From contig CAXKVR010000141.1 in assembly GCA_964058845.1 (NCBI GenBank), positions 186,001 through 250,000 of the forward strand: DNA of 64,000 nt, given 5' to 3'. The DNA is from Carex sylvatica (taxonomy: Eukaryota; Streptophyta; Magnoliopsida; Poales; Cyperaceae). Every line of letters begins with the position of its first letter. Position 1 is the stretch's first letter. Of the stretch, positions 1-12,474 are shown one piece after another. The notes below the pieces were generated by a model, which saw nothing but the letters and a program-made list of their open reading frames with translations, had not been told where the DNA came from and did not search any database. Made by a program: the position numbers and the translations under genes.

Positions 1-1467
1 AACATATACCACTTAAGAATGAGTGACAACCAAAACCCAGCTTCGTCCCGTGCCGCCCCTACGTATGAATATAAATATACATGTGTTTTAAATCTTTATT
101 ATTTATAATATCTACATTATTTGTCCACTAATTTTTTTAATTGTTTAATAGTTCCACTTCTAGGAGCACTAGCAGTGGTGAATTATTAGCAGATTTCCAG
201 TCGGAGAGCCAACCGCACACATCCACAAACGAGTTATTGGGCTATATATCGATGATCAACGAAAGTGAACATGGACTTGATGTGATGGCATGGTGGATGA
301 GGCATCAAAGTTCCTTATCAACGCTGGCGATGATGGCCTGCGACGTATTTGCCGTGCCTGTATCAACCGTCCCTTCCGAAAGTTGTTTCAGTTCGGCGAA
401 CAGGATCCTCTCCGATAAACGAAGTAAGTTGGGTGCACATGTTTTTGAGAGACTTGTGTACTTGAAAGATTGGATTGCTGCTGAAGAGCGCAGACAACAT
501 GTGCCTCAACAACCATCATCATCTGCAGCCGACACTGAAGAAAGTGGTACCGAGGCGCGGCATGAGGCTAATTCGGATTTAGACAGTGCCGAATAAAGCG
601 AACAATGGTACTAGATAGGTAGTGTCGGTATAAATTTCTAACCTCTTTTAATTTTTATGGTTATTTTTTAAATTATAAATTTCTAAACATTTCAATTAGT
701 TTTTAAATTATTTATTTTAAAGAAGAATTACTAACAATAAAAAAGTTAGAACTCCGCCTATGTTATTTTACATAGCTGGTCCCAAACCCGAAATTAAGGA
801 GGAGGGTAACTTTTATTTTTTAATTTATTGTTTTAAAATAATTCATAATTATTTTTAAAGTAATTGATTTAAGAAATTTTTTATTTTTATTTTATTCTTT
901 TAAAGTTTCTGATTTAATTATATTTTATTTAACCTATTAAAAATAAATGAACATTTAGAAAATATATTATAGATATAAATAAATTATGAAACTATATAAT
1001 TAGAATGAGAATTTAAAAATAAAATAAAATTACTCGTGTAAAAAATAAATAAATACATTTGTATTTAGCCGAATAAATATATAAATTTTTGCGTGAATAA
1101 TTTTTATATATGAATTATAAATTTTATTTATTTATATACACTATTTGATATTAAACTATTATGATTTTAAAAGTCAAATTATAAACACATAATGATATTC
1201 GTAAAACACCGTGAACAAAAAAACAAAAAAAAACAAAAAAAAAAACAAAAAAAAAACAGAGAAAAAAAAAAAACGGACCAGACCGACCCCTACCCGGACC
1301 GCCCTGCCCGTCAAGAGTACTACGGACACAGGTATAAGACGACAGGGCACAGGTTTTAAAAAAAATACCCGTAATACCCGGGCCGTGGTACCCGTATCCA
1401 ATTCGTACCCGTGCCCGACTCCAGATATATCCAGACCGCCCGGCACGTACCCGTTAGCAATACACTA
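1..1467 (+). mobile_element. 3' part of an hAT transposon
   Basis: The C-terminal part of an hAT transposase lies at 152-596 and continues to the left of the window. After its stop comes about 870 bp of AT-rich DNA. From about 1290 to 1467 there is a G/C-richer tract with repeated ACCCGTACCCG-like words, which are common near hAT ends. The sequence CACTA at 1463-1467 would be the reverse complement of a TAGTG terminus, the same start as in the small hAT at 7479. The right end at 1467 is therefore an inference; the left end is outside the window, so no target duplication can be tested. Confidence 0.6.
152..596 (+). pseudogene. hAT transposase, C-terminal dimerisation domain (partial)
   Basis: The open frame encodes the hAT C-terminal dimerisation region. 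Visible family features are LDVMAWW, then PVSTVPSESCFSSANRIL, then a short segment ending in LKDW, followed by an acidic tail rich in S, E and D. This part mediates transposase dimerisation in Ac/hAT proteins. The preceding exon seems to end at 62, with a GT donor at 63-64 and an acceptor AG at 150-151, so the frame is an exon rather than a free ORF starting with ATG. The DNA-binding and catalytic parts would lie left of the window, so activity cannot be judged. No frameshift is seen in the part present. Confidence 0.8.
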
Positions 1468-2039
1468 GTCCAAAACTCCAAATACCCGAATCTTATGACA
1501 TTCATTCAATAGTCAATACAATACAGTTCGTTCGTGTAACGAGTTACAAAACTAACATTTTGCTTTTCTATCTAGCAACATGAACTACACTTCTAATCTG
1601 ACATTCCATTTTCCAAATTCGTATCCTCTGCATTAACTCAAAAGGGAATCTTTTGAGTAAATGAATCTGGACCTTTCGATCTGTTTCAAGATCGTGCGAA
1701 CTGGATCCGCACTAATATTAAAAGACTCTCTATGTTTTAAGCAGGAGTCGAATTGATTTCATTTAAAATCAAATGGTTGAAATTCATTAACTAACTCAAA
1801 AGAGAATCTTTCGAGTTAACGCAGAGAAGAACATACACATTCTTTCTCCTCGGTGATAAGATCAGAATTACTGGTTGTACCTGGAACAAGAAGTTTCGTG
1901 CTCCACAAACAAATATTTTTCGCCGGTGTTTGCACGCCCGGTCTACGCATTATTCGAAAGTGACAAAACAAAAATATAGCACCCCACCTCGAGGTCCTCT
2001 GGTAGCGCTCCGCTTCTCTCCAAACTCTAACCTCTAACC
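1468..2039. other. Upstream region of SDH4
   Basis: No gene is visible. Two copies of a short palindrome of the type ACTCAAAAG-GGAAT-CTTTTGAGT occur near 1637 and 1794, about 157 bp apart. They probably bound a small repeat or represent a duplicated motif. The SDH4 promoter and 5' untranslated region must lie within this interval, but no convincing TATA box was found. Confidence 0.4.
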
Positions 2040-4577
2040 ATGGCGTTTCGTCTCGTCGCTCGTGGCCGATCCAAAATCCTGGCGCAAGCACTGAACGAAT
2101 CATTAGCTGGTCGCTTCCTTCACCCGTCGATCTCCTCCTCCTCCTCATCCAGAGCTGCCTCTTCTTGCTGCGATCGCTCTCTCTCCGACCCCCGATCTAA
2201 ATCTTTCGCCGTTGATTCTCACATCAAGGTACCTTTTATCAATCCGATTAAACGGATCGATGCTCCACTATTTTCTCTGCTCATAGCTTCTCTCTTGATT
2301 TTTTCTTTACGTGCACAAGAACTTTCAAATCTGTTCATATGCCTCTATTTCGGTGGTTAAGCTTTAAAATTGTAGGCTCCTAAGTCATCAGCCTGTGCCT
2401 GTTCTATCTAATAGTTGTGAAGTTCGTAATTTTATCTAGCTTTTTTATTTTTCGGCTGTTTTCTGACTGAATTGAGGCTTGGTTGGGGCCCAAACTAACT
2501 TTTATTTTCCTGAAAGGAACATTTAAGCTTTTGCTCTTTTTTTTTTTTTTTGTATGATATGATCCGAGATGAATGTTGATCAGTATACAGTATTTATTCC
2601 CATTTGCAAAGCTTCTCTTTCTGCCATCTATTTATAGTTGTTGTTTTTTCTTCATGTTTTACCAAAAAGAAACGAGAATCACACAAATCATGCATGATGA
2701 AACAACCTCAGTATAACATCTCATTTTATATATTTTAATTTGTTATTTTGGATAGAACAATGGGCATGAACAAGCCTTTCGGTTGAGTGCCTTGAAGCCC
2801 TTTTATGCTACGTCGCAAGTCACTATTCCCCGCTGGTTTTCTTCTAAGCCCAGCATTGATTCCCAGGTTAGTAATATTAGTTCCCATTTTACATAGCTGT
2901 TTGATTAACGTGTTACAAACCAAACCAGTTCAGCACTGCTTGGTTCTCTCTTCTTTTTCTTGGTTGGATAATTGGTAAAGTTAGGTTAACCTTTCACCAA
3001 ATTAATCAGATGTTGTTCCTGGCTGGTACAGTAACTCTTATTTTCTTATTAGCCAGAGCTATACTGGTACTTGCTGCACAGTGCCAATAATAATTGTTAC
3101 CTTGTGGGCATAATTTCACACCTCTCTCTGAAGGGCCAACTATTATGTACATGATTGCAAAACAAAGAAATATCTCATATTTCCCTAAGAAACCAATAGA
3201 TATCACATGCTCCCTTTGACTTCCTAATATATGATATGAGTAGATTTATGGTGAGGAAGGAGGGCTGGTTTGGGTAGATTTGGAAGTGGGGAAGAGATGG
3301 ATATCATCCTGACGGCTTGAATCGCTGCTAGTGAAATACCCTCTACCTGAGAATCAAATAAAATGTATAGGAACAGGATGGTCATGGTTCTGAGCAATTT
3401 TGGGTTGGGTTTGCATTATTTTATATAAACATGTTACATTATTTTTAAGCATTGACCTATACAGTTGGTTCAGGTCAGATATGTTAGCATTGTCACAATT
3501 TTAATGTTGGATAAATATATTTTTGTTCCCTAAGGTTTTCACGTGCTCAGTACAAATTTTTAAAAGGTGCTAGTTCTAATGTGAATGAGCCAGTAGTTTT
3601 ATCTAACTGGCTTACCAGCAGTTTAGACCTACCGTATTCTGCCAATGGCTTTAGTGGTATAGAAAGGGATAAATACTTATTTCAATCCATCCTTTTAATA
3701 ACCTTTTACTAAGAACATCCAAAAAATTATATGGCTTAGATCGGGTTGACCATTAAGTCAATATTGCAAAGTCATCAAATTTCATTGATTTTGGATATTA
3801 CCTTAGAGTTAAGATCTTGTTCCATAAGTTTATAGTGGTCAATTTGGAATTCTTACCTTGATCAACCCATCAACCTCTCGGGTCATTCTTTTAGGGCATG
3901 TTCGGCTGCACAGTGGGATTGGGAATGTAAAAATTTTGAAGTGAAAATTACTGTTCACGTGGGAAACAAAAAATTCAGTATGAGTGAATTTTCGTTTTTC
4001 CACGTGAACAGTGATTTGTGGGGAGCAGCCAAACAGGCCCTATGGGTCTTGTTGGTGGGTTGGGTTGAACTGCGGGGTCAGTACAAATTAATGCAACAGG
4101 TCAGTTAGGTTCATGTCAGATGGGTTTGCGCTGGGTCAACAATTAGCATTCCAAATTACAAATCCACCTGACTACAATTATAAACCTCTTGCATAATTCA
4201 TTCTTTATTTTGTCATCTAGACAAATAAGGCATCCGATGTGGCAAAAGAACCAGAGAAGGTGATGGCATTCAGCCCCTTGGAAGCGACACTCCCGAGAAA
4301 AAGCCTCTTATCAAATGAAAGCACAAAAGTGAAAAGGTATGAGCAGTCAATCTGGTTGACCTACTCTCTAATCCCAGTGCTGCTTGCCACCTCCAAATGG
4401 AACTTCACCACCGGTCTCGTTGTTCTCTTCACATACCACCAGGTTTATGGTTTCTTCAAGGAGATTATTCTAGACTACGTGCACCATGAGGTGACCAAGA
4501 AATGGGTTCTCATCTATTTATCTCTCCTGCTCATCTTCCTTGCTAAGGAAACCCTTTTCCAGTTCAATCTGGTGTAA
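2040..4577 (+). CDS. SDH4: Succinate dehydrogenase subunit 4, mitochondrial
   Basis: Three exons join in frame: 2040-2228, 2756-2866 and 4221-4577. They give 218 residues. SDH4 is a membrane anchor of mitochondrial complex II, holding the catalytic SDH1/SDH2 pair and helping to form the quinone and haem site. The first 60 or so residues are rich in R, S and A and lack acidic clusters, as expected of a mitochondrial presequence. The plant family signature FSPLEATLPR lies at about residues 117-126. The conserved LDYVHHE is at about 184-190, between hydrophobic segments at about 144-158, 162-176 and 195-213. Introns are phase 0 with GT-AG ends. Intron 2 (1.35 kb) carries a MITE. The identification rests on remembered family motifs; the structure is strongly supported by frame continuity. 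Confidence 0.85.
3894..4040. mobile_element. MITE (Harbinger-like) in SDH4 intron 2
   Basis: The ends GGGCATGTTCGGCTGC and GCAGCCAAACAGGCCC are imperfect inverted repeats of the GGGCCTGTTTGGCTGC type. The 147-bp element contains inner inverted matches around TTCACGTGG and CCACGTGAA. The left flank is TTA and the right flank is TAT, so the 3-bp target duplication expected for PIF/Harbinger is imperfect. Confidence 0.65.
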
Positions 4578-5440
4578 GTGTTGTTTCACGCGAGTTATCT
4601 TGCATGCAAGCTATAGTGGGAAATAATAAGCAGGTTTTCTCTTTGCTTGGTGTTAATGAACTGTGTTAAGCTTATTTTTTTTGTTGATTTTGTTTTCCTT
4701 TTTGTGTATTTATGCTGCCGGGTTTAAGCAAGCATTCAGTTGAATAAAAGCATTGGATGTTGTTTGTTTGATCCAACTGATGTCTAAGAAGAGTTTTGTT
4801 TCTCAATCAAATGAAAAATGAGATTGTTTTTTTCATGATTATGCTGAATTCGTATCCCCCTAGGTACCTGAGGGTAATGAGTAAATCCGGACTCTGTTCT
4901 TTAACTGAGCACGAATCTCAAAACAGACCCCCTGTATCTTCAATAGGCATCGGATTTCTTTCAGCCCGGCTTGGACTTAATCCAGTACCTCTCCGGTACT
5001 TGAGGGGGAGACACATCCGATTTTGCCTCCCTGTTTTAATATTTTTTATTCTTTCTGAAGTAATTTATTATCTTATATATTATATATTACAAATTTTTAT
5101 AGTTGTGTAATATGGGTGCTATATACTCTTTTAGAAATCCTAAATAGTTGTGTAACATAATTCAATACTATCTTGATTTCGTGAATCAACTTGGGCTTTC
5201 TTGCACTGCAAAATGTTTCAAGAAAAATTCTACCACGAAGCACCACAGCAAACTAAGAGACTAGATATGGTGTTATTTAAGATTCAAGCAGAATTGAACC
5301 AAAAAATAAAAATAAAACACAGCTGCCATTTTGATCGTTTCTGTACTCGAAGAACTCAGGCTTCCAATCTTAGGATAATCAACAGTAATATTTTTTGGGA
5401 GTCATGTTCTTTTTAACTGATACAGACCCGATATTTTTTT
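4578..5440. other. SDH4 3' region and intergenic DNA
   Basis: The first 200 bp or so should contain the SDH4 3' untranslated region; an AATAAAAG-type polyadenylation word occurs near 4743. At about 4856-5028 the sequence is bounded by loosely inverted words around GGTACCTGAGGG and GGTACTTGAGGGGG, which may be a degenerate repeat. The open frames here show no protein family and are not called as genes. Confidence 0.35.
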
Positions 5441-5444
5441 GGGG

Positions 5445-5718
5445 AAAATTTCTACTGTGCCCATCTAAACTTTTAAAATAGTCAATTTCTCCATTAAAAC
5501 ATTACAATATTCAATATCTCCATACAAATTGAACATTCTTTCTTCTATACCCTTTTAACTATTTAACATTTTATTTAAGAAAAAATTTCTAGTGTGCCCA
5601 TCTAAATATTTGAAATAGCGATATTTCTCTATCAAAACACCACAATATCCAATATCTCCATACAAATTTAATATTCTTTCTTCTATACCCTTTTAACTAT
5701 TTAACATTTTATTTAATT
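5445..5718. repeat. Tandem duplication, period about 137 bp
   Basis: Two adjacent copies begin with AAAATTTCTACTGTGCCCAT at 5445 and AAAATTTCTAGTGTGCCCAT at 5582. Both contain CAATATCTCCATACAAATT and TTCTTCTATACCCTTTTAAC. The copies are diverged by several substitutions, so the duplication is not very recent. Confidence 0.85.
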
Positions 5719-6160
5719 ATTTAATTATTTTAAAAATTAATGTTTTCCATTGAAATATTTTTTTTTTATATTTCTTAGAAAAATAGATGAAGTAATATAT
5801 AATTGAATTTATTAAAAAGGTTCCGACAAATAATTTGGATCAATATTTTTCAAGCAGAGCTTTTTGCAGCTATAAAAATATATATACACATTTTTTGATG
5901 TGTTATTGGAAATATAATATTTTAAGAAATAGTATATTACAGTTTAACCTTGAATACTATTTATTCTGTCTCAAATATATGTAATATGATTGTAGGAAAT
6001 AAAAGTAAAGGTGTCTTGAATACAGTATTTTGAATACTCATTTAATTATTGAACTTTTCGCTTCTATCTATTCAAGGTACATGATACTGGCATGGGATTC
6101 TCTTTTAAAATAAAAGTAAAGGTGGTTACATTATTTTGTCTGGTAGCAACAATTAAATGA

Positions 6161-6231
6161 GTCAAGAGTAAATTCAAATAAGAACAAACTCTGTACGTCA
6201 AGAGTAAATTCAAATAAGAACAAACTCTTCC
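6161..6231. repeat. Tandem duplication, period 36 bp
   Basis: The block GTCAAGAGTAAATTCAAATA plus AGAACAAACTCT occurs at 6161 and again, nearly perfectly, at 6197. It has no coding context. Confidence 0.9.
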
Positions 6232-7470
6232 GTACAGGAGTTTTTTCTAAAAATAATAAGGTACAGGGAAAAAGGGAAAAGACTGGCTAGCCTGACGGGC
6301 CATTTTTATTAATATTCTAAAAAAAAATTAAAAATTAAAAATGCCTCTGGATTAGATTTTTTGTCAAAATTGTCCCGACCGCTAGGTCCATGGGCGGCCC
6401 AATCTTCTAGTAGACCGCCTCTGATTCGAGCGGTCCTTTTTTTTTAAAGAGAGATGTTAATATTTTTTATTTAAATAATTTTGTGAATAAATTTTTTTCT
6501 TGTTTTGAGTGTATATCAAAAAAATAAGACATTTGATATATTTATGAAGCGATGTCGTAATTCTTTATAACTTTGATTGATTTGATTTGTCAGTTGGATA
6601 TCACAAGTCTAAAGATAACACTAATTAAGGACTTGACATTAATTCTTAATAATTTATTTTATTCAAATATATACAAGAAAATATAGTTAGATTGCCTCAA
6701 TGTTGCCATTTTTTTTTAGAGAATAATTGAATTATTTGATTATTGTCAACATATATCATTTGTTTGGAGATATGAAAACAAATACAATAAATAGTAAATG
6801 TATTTTAAAATAATTATATGGATAATTCTTGAATAATCTCTTAGGCTTTTGACTAAACAAAATGTCGATCATTGTATGCCTATCGTCGAACGAAAACTTA
6901 AACTGAATTTTTGAGACACTAAATAACGTTTTTTTGAAATTCTAATGCCTCAGATACCCGATGGTAGTTCCCCGAGTGATATTCGGATCCATCTCGACCC
7001 CCTCTTTTCGAAAAGTGGTCAAACGCGCAAATCTGACTTTCCTAATCAAAGTTATCGATGTTTAAAGTTTCTTCGAAAACTAAACTTTGGAATTCATTAC
7101 TAACTGTAGAAAAATCTAAATAAATTGAAATTTATGTCAATTATAAAAATAACAATCTCTTTTTCATTGGAGCAAGAAAACTCTTTTCATTTTGAAACAC
7201 TGATAAAAAAATTTGAACGCCAATAAGAACAAAATTGATATAAAAGCATAGAAGAGTGACCTAAGCAGTTATATATATAATAATAAATTGACCTATATAA
7301 TAAAGTAACTTACATTAAAATTTGAACGCAAATAATATTACACTAACATTTTCCAATTTATTACGCTATTTCTATTATCTTAAGAATCTTACACTGAAAA
7401 ACGACAAGTAGCAGAAAAAAATATTTTGTCTACATGGGGAAATATAGACTGACGAGAGACAAAATATAGT
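6232..7470. other. Repeat-rich intergenic DNA
   Basis: No gene is visible. At about 6290-6440 there is a G/C-rich tract (CCGACCGCTAGGTCCATGGGCGG, written here in parts: CCGACCGCTAGG then GGGCGGCC) related to both arms of the inverted-repeat element at 23225-24350, so it is probably a solo or decayed copy of that family. The rest is AT-rich unique-looking sequence. Confidence 0.4.
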
Positions 7471-7478
7471 GGGTGGAA

Positions 7479-7907
7479 TTAGTGTTATAAAATGCAGTTT
7501 CTATGCAGTATGCAAAAGGCCACCGTATACTGCGCCGCATATGCAGATTTCTATGCGGATTTTAAAATAAGAATTCATATATATTTGGAATACATAATAA
7601 TACAAACAAGAATAAGAATTTATGAGGAATACAAACAACATAATACAAACACAAATTGTAAACGGGATGAGTGAGAGACGGAGAGAAATTAGGGACTACG
7701 GATCTATCGGGTTAGATTTTTGCGGATTGCAGATCCTATGCGGATTGCAGATCCTATGCGGATTGCAGATCCTATGCGGATAATATGCGAGTTATATTCA
7801 TTATACGGATTTTATGCGGCCACATATGCGGAACCGCATATTGATTTTCTATGCGGTTCGAGACCTTATACGCATATGCGCCGCATATAACCTTATTTTA
7901 TTACACT
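7479..7907. mobile_element. Small non-autonomous hAT element with 8-bp TSD
   Basis: The 429-bp insertion is flanked by perfect direct copies of GGGTGGAA at 7471-7478 and 7908-7915. Its ends are imperfect inverted repeats, TTAGTGTTATAAAAT on the left and the reverse complement AGTGTAATAAAATAA on the right. Subterminal ATGCGG words are repeated on both sides, a typical hAT arrangement. It has no transposase. Three perfect 18-bp tandem copies of GCGGATTGCAGATCCTAT start at 7722, 7740 and 7758. Confidence 0.88.
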
Positions 7908-8349
7908 GGGTGGAACACTGTGGGAAGTAAAGGTGGCTAAGTCATTTTCATAAATTGAAAATTTATAATTTAATCTATTAAATTTTATAGTAAAAATGTC
8001 CAAGTCATTTTCATTCATCACTAGAAAAGAAGTTACTTCAATATTGTTATACTTATAAGTTAACCCGATTAATCTCATATCTATTTCTTCATCTAAAACT
8101 ACTAATCTTAAATTAGATTGTTAAAGCGATTGGAGAGAGGAGGCGGTCAGATCGCAGATTCGCAAAAGGAAAGTGAGAGCGAGAGAAGAGTTTTGATTCT
8201 TTTCTTCGCTAGCCTTTTTTTTCAATTTTGAATAACGTTGGCACTAACAGAACTCGTTTCAATAATTTCCGTCTCCGTTTCTTTCATCCAGCGAATTATC
8301 ATCTAAATAATTATTAGAACGAATTAGTCATACTTTATAAAGTTGATCT

Positions 8350-8700
8350 AAGAGTTGATTTTATTGGCAGCAGTTTGTTGAAATGCTGCTGGCAGCAAAT
8401 TTTTTTACTATTTTTTTAGATAGATACAAAATCACCTTTTTAAGGATATTTTGAACTATCCGATAAAGTCATATTGTACCTATCTAAAATAATAGTAAAA
8501 AATTCTCAAAAATATAAAATTTGGTCTCCAAGCATTTATGAAGATCATGTTGAGCGGTTCGGATCAACTGTTCGGACTTTCAAAATGGAGATAAAGGACG
8601 TGATGCATTGGAACCCTCTCTCTCTATATATATACATATATTATATATACACATATATGTATACATATACATATATTATAAAAAGAATGAGTTTATGAAA
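8350..8700. repeat. Hairpin-like MITE remnant and TA-rich microsatellite
   Basis: TTTTTTACTATTTTTTTAGA at about 8400 is inverted relative to TCTAAAATAATAGTAAAAAA near 8483. The right part contains TTTGGTCTCCAAGCATTTA, the core word shared with the MITEs at 14072 and 33708, followed by a similar GTTCGGATCAACTGTTCGGA tail. It looks like a decayed relative of these elements. A CT/TATA-rich microsatellite follows at about 8616-8680. Confidence 0.6.
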
Positions 8701-9156
8701 AAAAAAATCACCGGGCCGTAGATTTTTTCTACGGTTCCGAATTATTATTCGTGGATTTTTTTCGCAGTTTTGAATTTTTATTCGGGACCGTGAATTTTTT
8801 TCTCCGTTTTGAGTATTTTTAAAATTTTGATCAGACCCTAGTTATTTTTATTAAAATATTTTATAAATTGAGTAAAAATAAAAATGTCGGGAGTTTAGAT
8901 ACCAGCCGATTTCATTCCAACGGCTGCATTGGAGCATAAATGCATTTTACTTTATTTATTTATTTTAAAACAACCAACTCGGTACCGTGTACTCTTCGTT
9001 TATTAGCTACCACTGCTACTGTTTATCATGGTCTCTGTGTAGTGTACTAGTGTGTACTCATTAAAGAATCTTTAATTTTTCAATATTACAAATTTGGTCA
9101 ATTGGGTTGGAATTTCAAAATATAAATCTATTATCAGTTTTCCAGGGTTATAGCTT
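8701..9156. other. Intergenic DNA
   Basis: No gene or mobile-element boundary is visible. Short T-rich repeats of a TACGGTTCCGAATTATTATTCG type occur at 8720-8830 (quoted in part: GGTTCCGAATTATTATTCG). Confidence 0.3.
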
Positions 9157-9159
9157 TTA

Positions 9160-9389
9160 GGATGAGTTTGGGTGACACAGGAATAGCGCTAATTCAAGAA
9201 TAGTTGCTATTTTTGACGAACTATTCTCAACACAATACGTTTGAGAAAAAAAAAATGTTATTCCCAACAAAGGAATAGCTCGGTTTAGTTGCTATTTCGC
9301 TATTTCTATGAAATGTTGGATTAGTCGCTATTCCGAATTCAAAAATAGCTGATATTTCGAGCTATTCCTTAGTTCATCCAAATGCATCC
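9160..9389. mobile_element. PIF/Harbinger-type MITE with TTA duplication
   Basis: The 230-bp element has ends GGATGAGTTTGGGTGA and TTCATCCAAATGCATCC, which are imperfect inverted repeats, and is flanked by TTA at 9157-9159 and 9390-9392. The interior contains many inverted copies of GAATAGC/GCTATTC. It lies about 460 bp upstream of the ENH1 start codon. It is related to the element at 41221-41564. Confidence 0.85.
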
Positions 9390-9846
9390 TTAAAAAATAG
9401 AGGAGAGCAAAGACAGATAGACAGTACTTGGTTAGTAATGGGACTAGGGCTGCAAACAAATTAAATTAAATCGAACTTGAGTTTGAATTTGAGTTTGAAT
9501 AAGATTTGAGCGGAGGGGAAACGACAAATAGCAGAGATAAATATGTTTCTCCCGGGAAAGAAGTTAATTAGATTTTGATCTCATGCGGCGTGGATTATAT
9601 AGTATTCTATATCTAACACTAAGTCTAAGACGAGTTCGACTTTCTAACTTTACAGACAACCACTGGTCACGGTTGGTTGTTCCACACTTGCTAGGAAGCC
9701 TACCAATCAAATCCATATCCTTTTCATTTTCTATCCACAACCACAAGCTCTCTCTACAGCGGGAATTGAGAATTGAGAATTGAGGCCCAAACCCATCTAA
9801 TCTCTCACAACAAATGCAGTAGACAACACATCTTGGTTGTGTAGCC

Positions 9847-12474
9847 ATGTCTGCCTCTCTCTTGTCCTCCTCCCTTGCCTCAGCTTCTCTTTCTAACAGA
9901 TATTTGGCAAATGTATCCTCTTCTTCTTCTTCTCAATCTTCTCTTCTCTCCTCAACCACTGTAAGTTTGTTTCTCCTTTTCTACTTTAAATTTACTTCAT
10001 TTTCATGCTTTTATTAACCATTTTTGTATCTGATTGTAATGTGGTGTTGAAGGGTGTATTCTATGGGGTGTCACTGCCTGAGAGAAGATCATGCCTTTCT
10101 ACAAGCTACAACAGGAGCATTAATGGGTCCATCAAAAGAAAAGGAGGATTAAAAGTTAGTGCCCGAACTGCCGGTGCCGCGAAAACATTTGAGGTTGAGG
10201 TAGACAAGCCTCTTGGTCTCACCTTGGGACAGAAACCCACTGGCGGAGTTGTGATCACTGTAAGTTATTTGAAATTTCAATTACTCCTTTCAAACCCTTT
10301 TGTTTTTCTTTACTTCTTTACTAACACCAAACTGGGTTCAAAATCAGTGCTGAGAAAGTAATGCAGTTGGATAATTTGGAGAAGAAACCTTACATTTAAT
10401 CCCATGTTCGATGTATTTAATTCTAGATCATAATTGTTGATTCTGACTACCAGAATAATGTTCATTGACCATAATTTCTTTGAAAGTTTTGTTCTTTTAA
10501 CTTAACCAGGTACAACAAATTTAAGTAATATTTCATGATTGTTTCAATTTGTTACTTACAGCATGGAAGAATCCAATACGTAGACCGTAAGTCATAGTTA
10601 GTTAAGACTTAAGAAGATTCTGAACTTTCAAGTAATTCAAAAGGGGAAACAACAATGATGTGCACCTCATCTTTTTAAGATTTTTGATAAAAATAGATAC
10701 TTACCAGACCAAGAAGATTTGACCATAAGAAAATGAAAATGAAAATGTAGTGACCTTTTCCGGAAATTTTAGGTCCTTATGTGCAAATATATCACTAAAA
10801 TTAAGAGGACAGGCAAGCCAGAGTCGTTGGGGATAAGGGAGCACTGTTTACAGTTCCCTTGATATATGTTTCCAGGAAAAAAGGTTTATTAAAAACTTGT
10901 ACTTTCCACCATTGTTAGATTTGACTTACTGGATGCTATTATTAATTTTGCATTGTGTGGCTTTGTTGATAAATAATGATAAATTGAACAGGCAGTTGAG
11001 TCAGGAGGGAATGCTGCAAAGGCTGGGCTACGATCAGGAGACCAAGTGTTGTACACAAGCAGCTTCTTTGGAGATGAATTATGGCCCGCTGATAAGCTCG
11101 GTTTTACCAAAACTGCCATTCAAGCCAAACCTGACTCTGTCTATTTCGTAGTTAACAGGTAGATAAGCCTCCACCATTAAAATTGATTTTGTTATTTTTT
11201 CTGAAAGAAGGCCTCAAAAGCATGCATTCCATTTCGCAATAAATAAATAAATAATCTAAACTTTATGTAAATTTTTGTCCCTGCGGGGAGTGACACTGGG
11301 TGAGGACACCATTTGCTCCCTAATATACCTCTATTACTATAACTGTACATTATGATACCAAACTATCATACCATTTAATTCATTTTTTCAGTATATGACA
11401 ATGTAAAGTAGCTGCATGTTTTAGCCAGAAAAATTACATCATATTAAAAATTAGTATGACCATAATGTAATGTTTCCTTCTTTCAAAAATCAAACATTTT
11501 GCAGGGGTGCAGAGGTGGATGTTAAAAGACTACCAAAAAGGCCAGCTCCTCCCCGGTTTGGTCGTGCTTTAACTGAAGCTCAAAAGGCAGTCTTTTTTTT
11601 TTCTTTAGTCATAAGATTTTTGTTCTAAATTTTCTGTTTATTAATGTGCATTTCTAACGAAAACTCTTTTACCATTTTCTCTACAGACTTTGTCTAAGCT
11701 CTAAGCAAACAAATGGAATTTGATTTCAAGAACTTTTTTTGCTTTGTTTTTTTTCAAATGTTCGACATCAATATTCTCATTTTTAAATATTGACAACTAT
11801 ATGTCTACTTTCTAAATGCATGCATTTACAAGCCATACTGGACTGCTGAGGTGCAGTAAAAATTATTAAACGGATCCATTTAAAAACTAGACATAATTTG
11901 TCAAATTTTTTAAAATTGAGATAGTTGTATTATTCATTTTGAAAAACCAGGGTACACAAAAAAGCACTGCATGATGAATGGTACAGCATTGGGACTCAGA
12001 TCTAGCTTGCTTAATTTTTATTTTAAAATTTTGTTACAGGCAAAAGCGACACACATATGCCTCGACTGTGGATACATCTACACCCTTTCAAAACCTTTTG
12101 ATGAACAGGTTTAAAGATACTCACATTTATTTGCATTCTAGCAATCTATTTTAATGTTTGGAAACTTACAAGTTACAACAATAGTCAAATTGAACAAAAT
12201 GATTTTTTTTTATCAAAAGCATACCATCAAAAATCAATGCCGAATCAAATATTCCCCTGTATATAGTTTGCTAAACTGATCAACTTATGTGAAAATAATA
12301 TAGCCTGATACTTACGGATGCCCGCAATGCAATGCACCAAAGAAGCGGTTTGCTCGGTATGATGTGAAATCAGGAAAAGCAGTAGGTGGCGCATTGCCCC
12401 CAATTCCTGTTTTAGTTGCATTAGTAGCTGGAATTGCCGGAGTCGGAGCCCTTCTTGTTTATGGACTCCAGTAG
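9847..12474 (+). CDS. ENH1: ENH1-like plastid protein, PDZ plus rubredoxin domains
   Basis: Six exons join in frame: 9847-9960, 10053-10259, 10992-11158, 11505-11586, 12040-12108 and 12304-12474, giving 269 residues. The Ser-rich, acid-poor first 50 residues look like a chloroplast transit peptide. A PDZ-like module covers roughly residues 83-170, with PLGLTLG and GLRSGDQVL. The rubredoxin iron site is CLDC at 197-200 and CPQC at 219-222. A hydrophobic C-terminal anchor covers about 245-267. This order matches Arabidopsis ENH1 (enhancer of sos3-1), a thylakoid or plastid membrane redox protein linked to salt and ROS tolerance; that role is family knowledge. Intron 4 appears to start with GC. 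The start codon is the first ATG of the exon carrying the transit peptide. Confidence 0.9.

Noticed and set aside
1174..1468. Overlapping open frames with Lys-rich and Phe-rich ends
   Set aside because: They arise from an A-rich tract and the repeat-rich hAT end; no protein family fits.
4796..5110. 104-codon plus-strand frame after SDH4
   Set aside because: It lies in a degenerate repeat; no conserved pattern or splice context supports a gene.
7722..7775. CRISPR-like short repeats
   Set aside because: The units are contiguous with no spacers and lie in a plant transposon.
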